From assembly GCA_024709425.1 (NCBI GenBank), contig JANJWS010000007.1, positions 1 to 49,218 of the forward strand: 49,218 nucleotides of DNA. Reading direction: 5' to 3'. This document shows, in pieces, positions 48,420 through 49,218 of the stretch. Under the pieces are notes generated by a model. That model did not search any database. It saw only the letters and a list, made by a program, of their open reading frames with translations, and was not told the DNA's origin. Within the stretch, counting starts at the first letter, position 1. Every line of letters starts with the position of its first letter. The stretch is from Thiobacillus sp. (GTDB lineage: Bacteria > Pseudomonadota > Gammaproteobacteria > Burkholderiales > Thiobacillaceae). The position numbers were made by a program, and so were the translations under genes.

Positions 48420-48516
48420 CCGACCGGCATTGAGCCCACGTTCGCGGGCAAGCCCACTCCCACGGCAATCGCTGCGGCCTTGTGGGAGCGGGCTCGTCCG
48501 CGAAACTGCCGATCGG
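48420..48516 (+). repeat. REP-type inverted pair (REPIN-like) after prfB
   Basis: TTCGCGGGCAAGCCCACTCC (48441-48460, arm continues CAC to 48463) faces its inverse GTGGGAGCGGGCTCGTCCGC (48482-48501, arm continues GAA to 48504). The two arms match at 20 of 23 positions. Outer arms CCGACCGGCA (48420-48429) and TGCCGATCGG (48507-48516) extend the hairpin. The core closely resembles the Pseudomonas REP sequence. Confidence 0.75.
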
Positions 48517-48538
48517 CGCCTGCAAGACCCGATGATCG

Positions 48539-49218
48539 ATGACTGATCCCTTCCTCTCCGACTTCCTCGCCGCGGGCGTGGACGCCGACGAAGTGCCCGA
48601 GCTCGCGGCGCTGAACGCCGCGCGCCCGCTGCTCGACGCCTTCATCACGCTGTTCCGCGGCACCGAGGCCGAGGTGCTGATGCGCCTGCTGGTGCTGCGC
48701 GAGATCGGCCGCGAGGCCGACGCGCCGCGCTGGGCGCCCGAGGCGCTGCGCACGCGCTTCACCTATCTCGACGCGGTCAAGCTCGAGACGGTGCTGAAGC
48801 GCCTGCGCGACAACGGCCTGCTCGCGATCGGCGAGGACGGCCACTACGCGCTCTCCGACCACGGCCGCAACGCGGTGGCGGCGATCGCCATGCTGCTGCG
48901 CTTCGGGGAGGAGGAGGACGCCGAGCTCGGCTTCCTCACCGCCCAGCTCGCCGGCCTGCAGGCGGTGGGCGGCATCACCGCCGAGTCGCTCGGCCACCTG
49001 CTCTCCAAGCTCAACGACCTCACCTGGCACTTCGAGGAGGCGATCGCCTCCGGCTCCGAGTTCCGCATCCTCGACGCCCGCCGCCGCCTGTCGGCCAACG
49101 GGCGCTGGCTGGAGCGCGGCACCGAGCTGCTCAACAGGCTGCTCGCCGACCCCGAGGTCGACTTCGACATCGCCCGCATCGCGCAGCGCATCGGCCTGGC
49201 GCAGTCGCGCCTGGCGCG
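48539..49218 (+). CDS. Protein of unknown function with winged-helix-like N-terminus (3'-partial)
   Basis: Open from the ATG at 48539 to the window edge (226 codons). Codons end almost only in G or C, more extremely than the neighbours, and no stop occurs, so it is coding. The N-terminal 120 or so residues alternate helices (LNAARPLLDAFITLFRGTEA, LKRLRDNGLLAIGEDGHYAL, then SDHGR) in a winged-helix pattern. The rest is helical with many Arg and Leu (RRRLSANGRWLERGTELLNR). I do not recognise the family. The layout loosely recalls N-terminal regions of MukF/MksF-like kleisins, but this is not a call. No good ribosome site is visible. Confidence 0.65.
   Translation, partial: MTDPFLSDFLAAGVDADEVPELAALNAARPLLDAFITLFRGTEAEVLMRLLVLREIGREADAPRWAPEALRTRFTYLDAVKLETVLKRLRDNGLLAIGEDGHYALSDHGRNAVAAIAMLLRFGEEEDAELGFLTAQLAGLQAVGGITAESLGHLLSKLNDLTWHFEEAIASGSEFRILDARRRLSANGRWLERGTELLNRLLADPEVDFDIARIAQRIGLAQSRLA

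Overview
The window is high-GC DNA with dense, strongly G/C-ending codons and short intergenic gaps. The gene content suggests a betaproteobacterium, probably Rhodocyclales (Azoarcus/Thauera-like). The reasons are the ftsK-ispD-ispF-thpR order, a UbiB kinase, several c-di-GMP proteins, two HemP genes and an RF2 gene with a programmed frameshift. This taxonomic call is inference; no rRNA or tRNA gene was seen.

Layout. 1-1821: a lipoprotein-like protein with an IPT/TIG domain and propeller-like repeats, probably 5'-truncated. 1882-4920 (minus): a heme-sensor-like GGDEF/EAL protein behind a good sigma-28-type promoter. 5018-9002 (minus): a tightly overlapped housekeeping cluster, ftsK-ispD-ispF-thpR. 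9126-11233 (plus): trxB, an Smr protein and a Bcp peroxiredoxin. 11251-13251 (minus): a DinG/YoaA helicase. 13359-16468 (plus): a secreted alpha/beta hydrolase co-translated with a CHASE4-like GGDEF/EAL protein. 16513-18968 (minus): UbiB and a helical protein of unknown function. 19050-20154: an NlpC/P60 hydrolase overlapped by a secreted unknown protein.

Iron block I (20187-26583): a Fur-box promoter drives a Fe(III)-binding protein, a two-module permease and an ATPase, followed closely by a hybrid histidine kinase. An intrinsic-terminator-like hairpin sits between the binding protein and the permease. 26646-28510: a secreted unknown protein and a HIT-like nucleotide phosphorylase/transferase relative. 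28926-30002: DAHP synthase.

Iron block II (30062-38615) has two Fur-box units. The first is hemP - P19/FtrA-like periplasmic iron protein - coiled-coil OprB-like porin - 67-residue Cys protein - FtrD-like polyferredoxin. The second is hemP - tonB - exbB - exbD - FecA-like receptor. The FtrB cupredoxin and FtrC permease expected beside FtrA and FtrD are missing, and a porin occupies the locus. Three noncoding leaders in this block carry paired GCCAGCC-core repeats (CAGCCAGCCA-like), which no annotated feature explains. This is the best candidate here for an undescribed system.

38831-41960: an XRE-cupin regulator divergent from an amidotransferase-MOSC pair with a perfect inverted repeat between them, then an Acg-like flavoprotein. 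41965-45773 (minus): a lipoprotein solute-binding protein translationally coupled to a PAS/GGDEF/EAL protein, with no transporter genes nearby. 46001-48407: a MgtC/DUF4010 membrane protein and prfB. A REP-type inverted pair lies at 48420-48516. A 3'-truncated winged-helix-like gene runs off the right edge.
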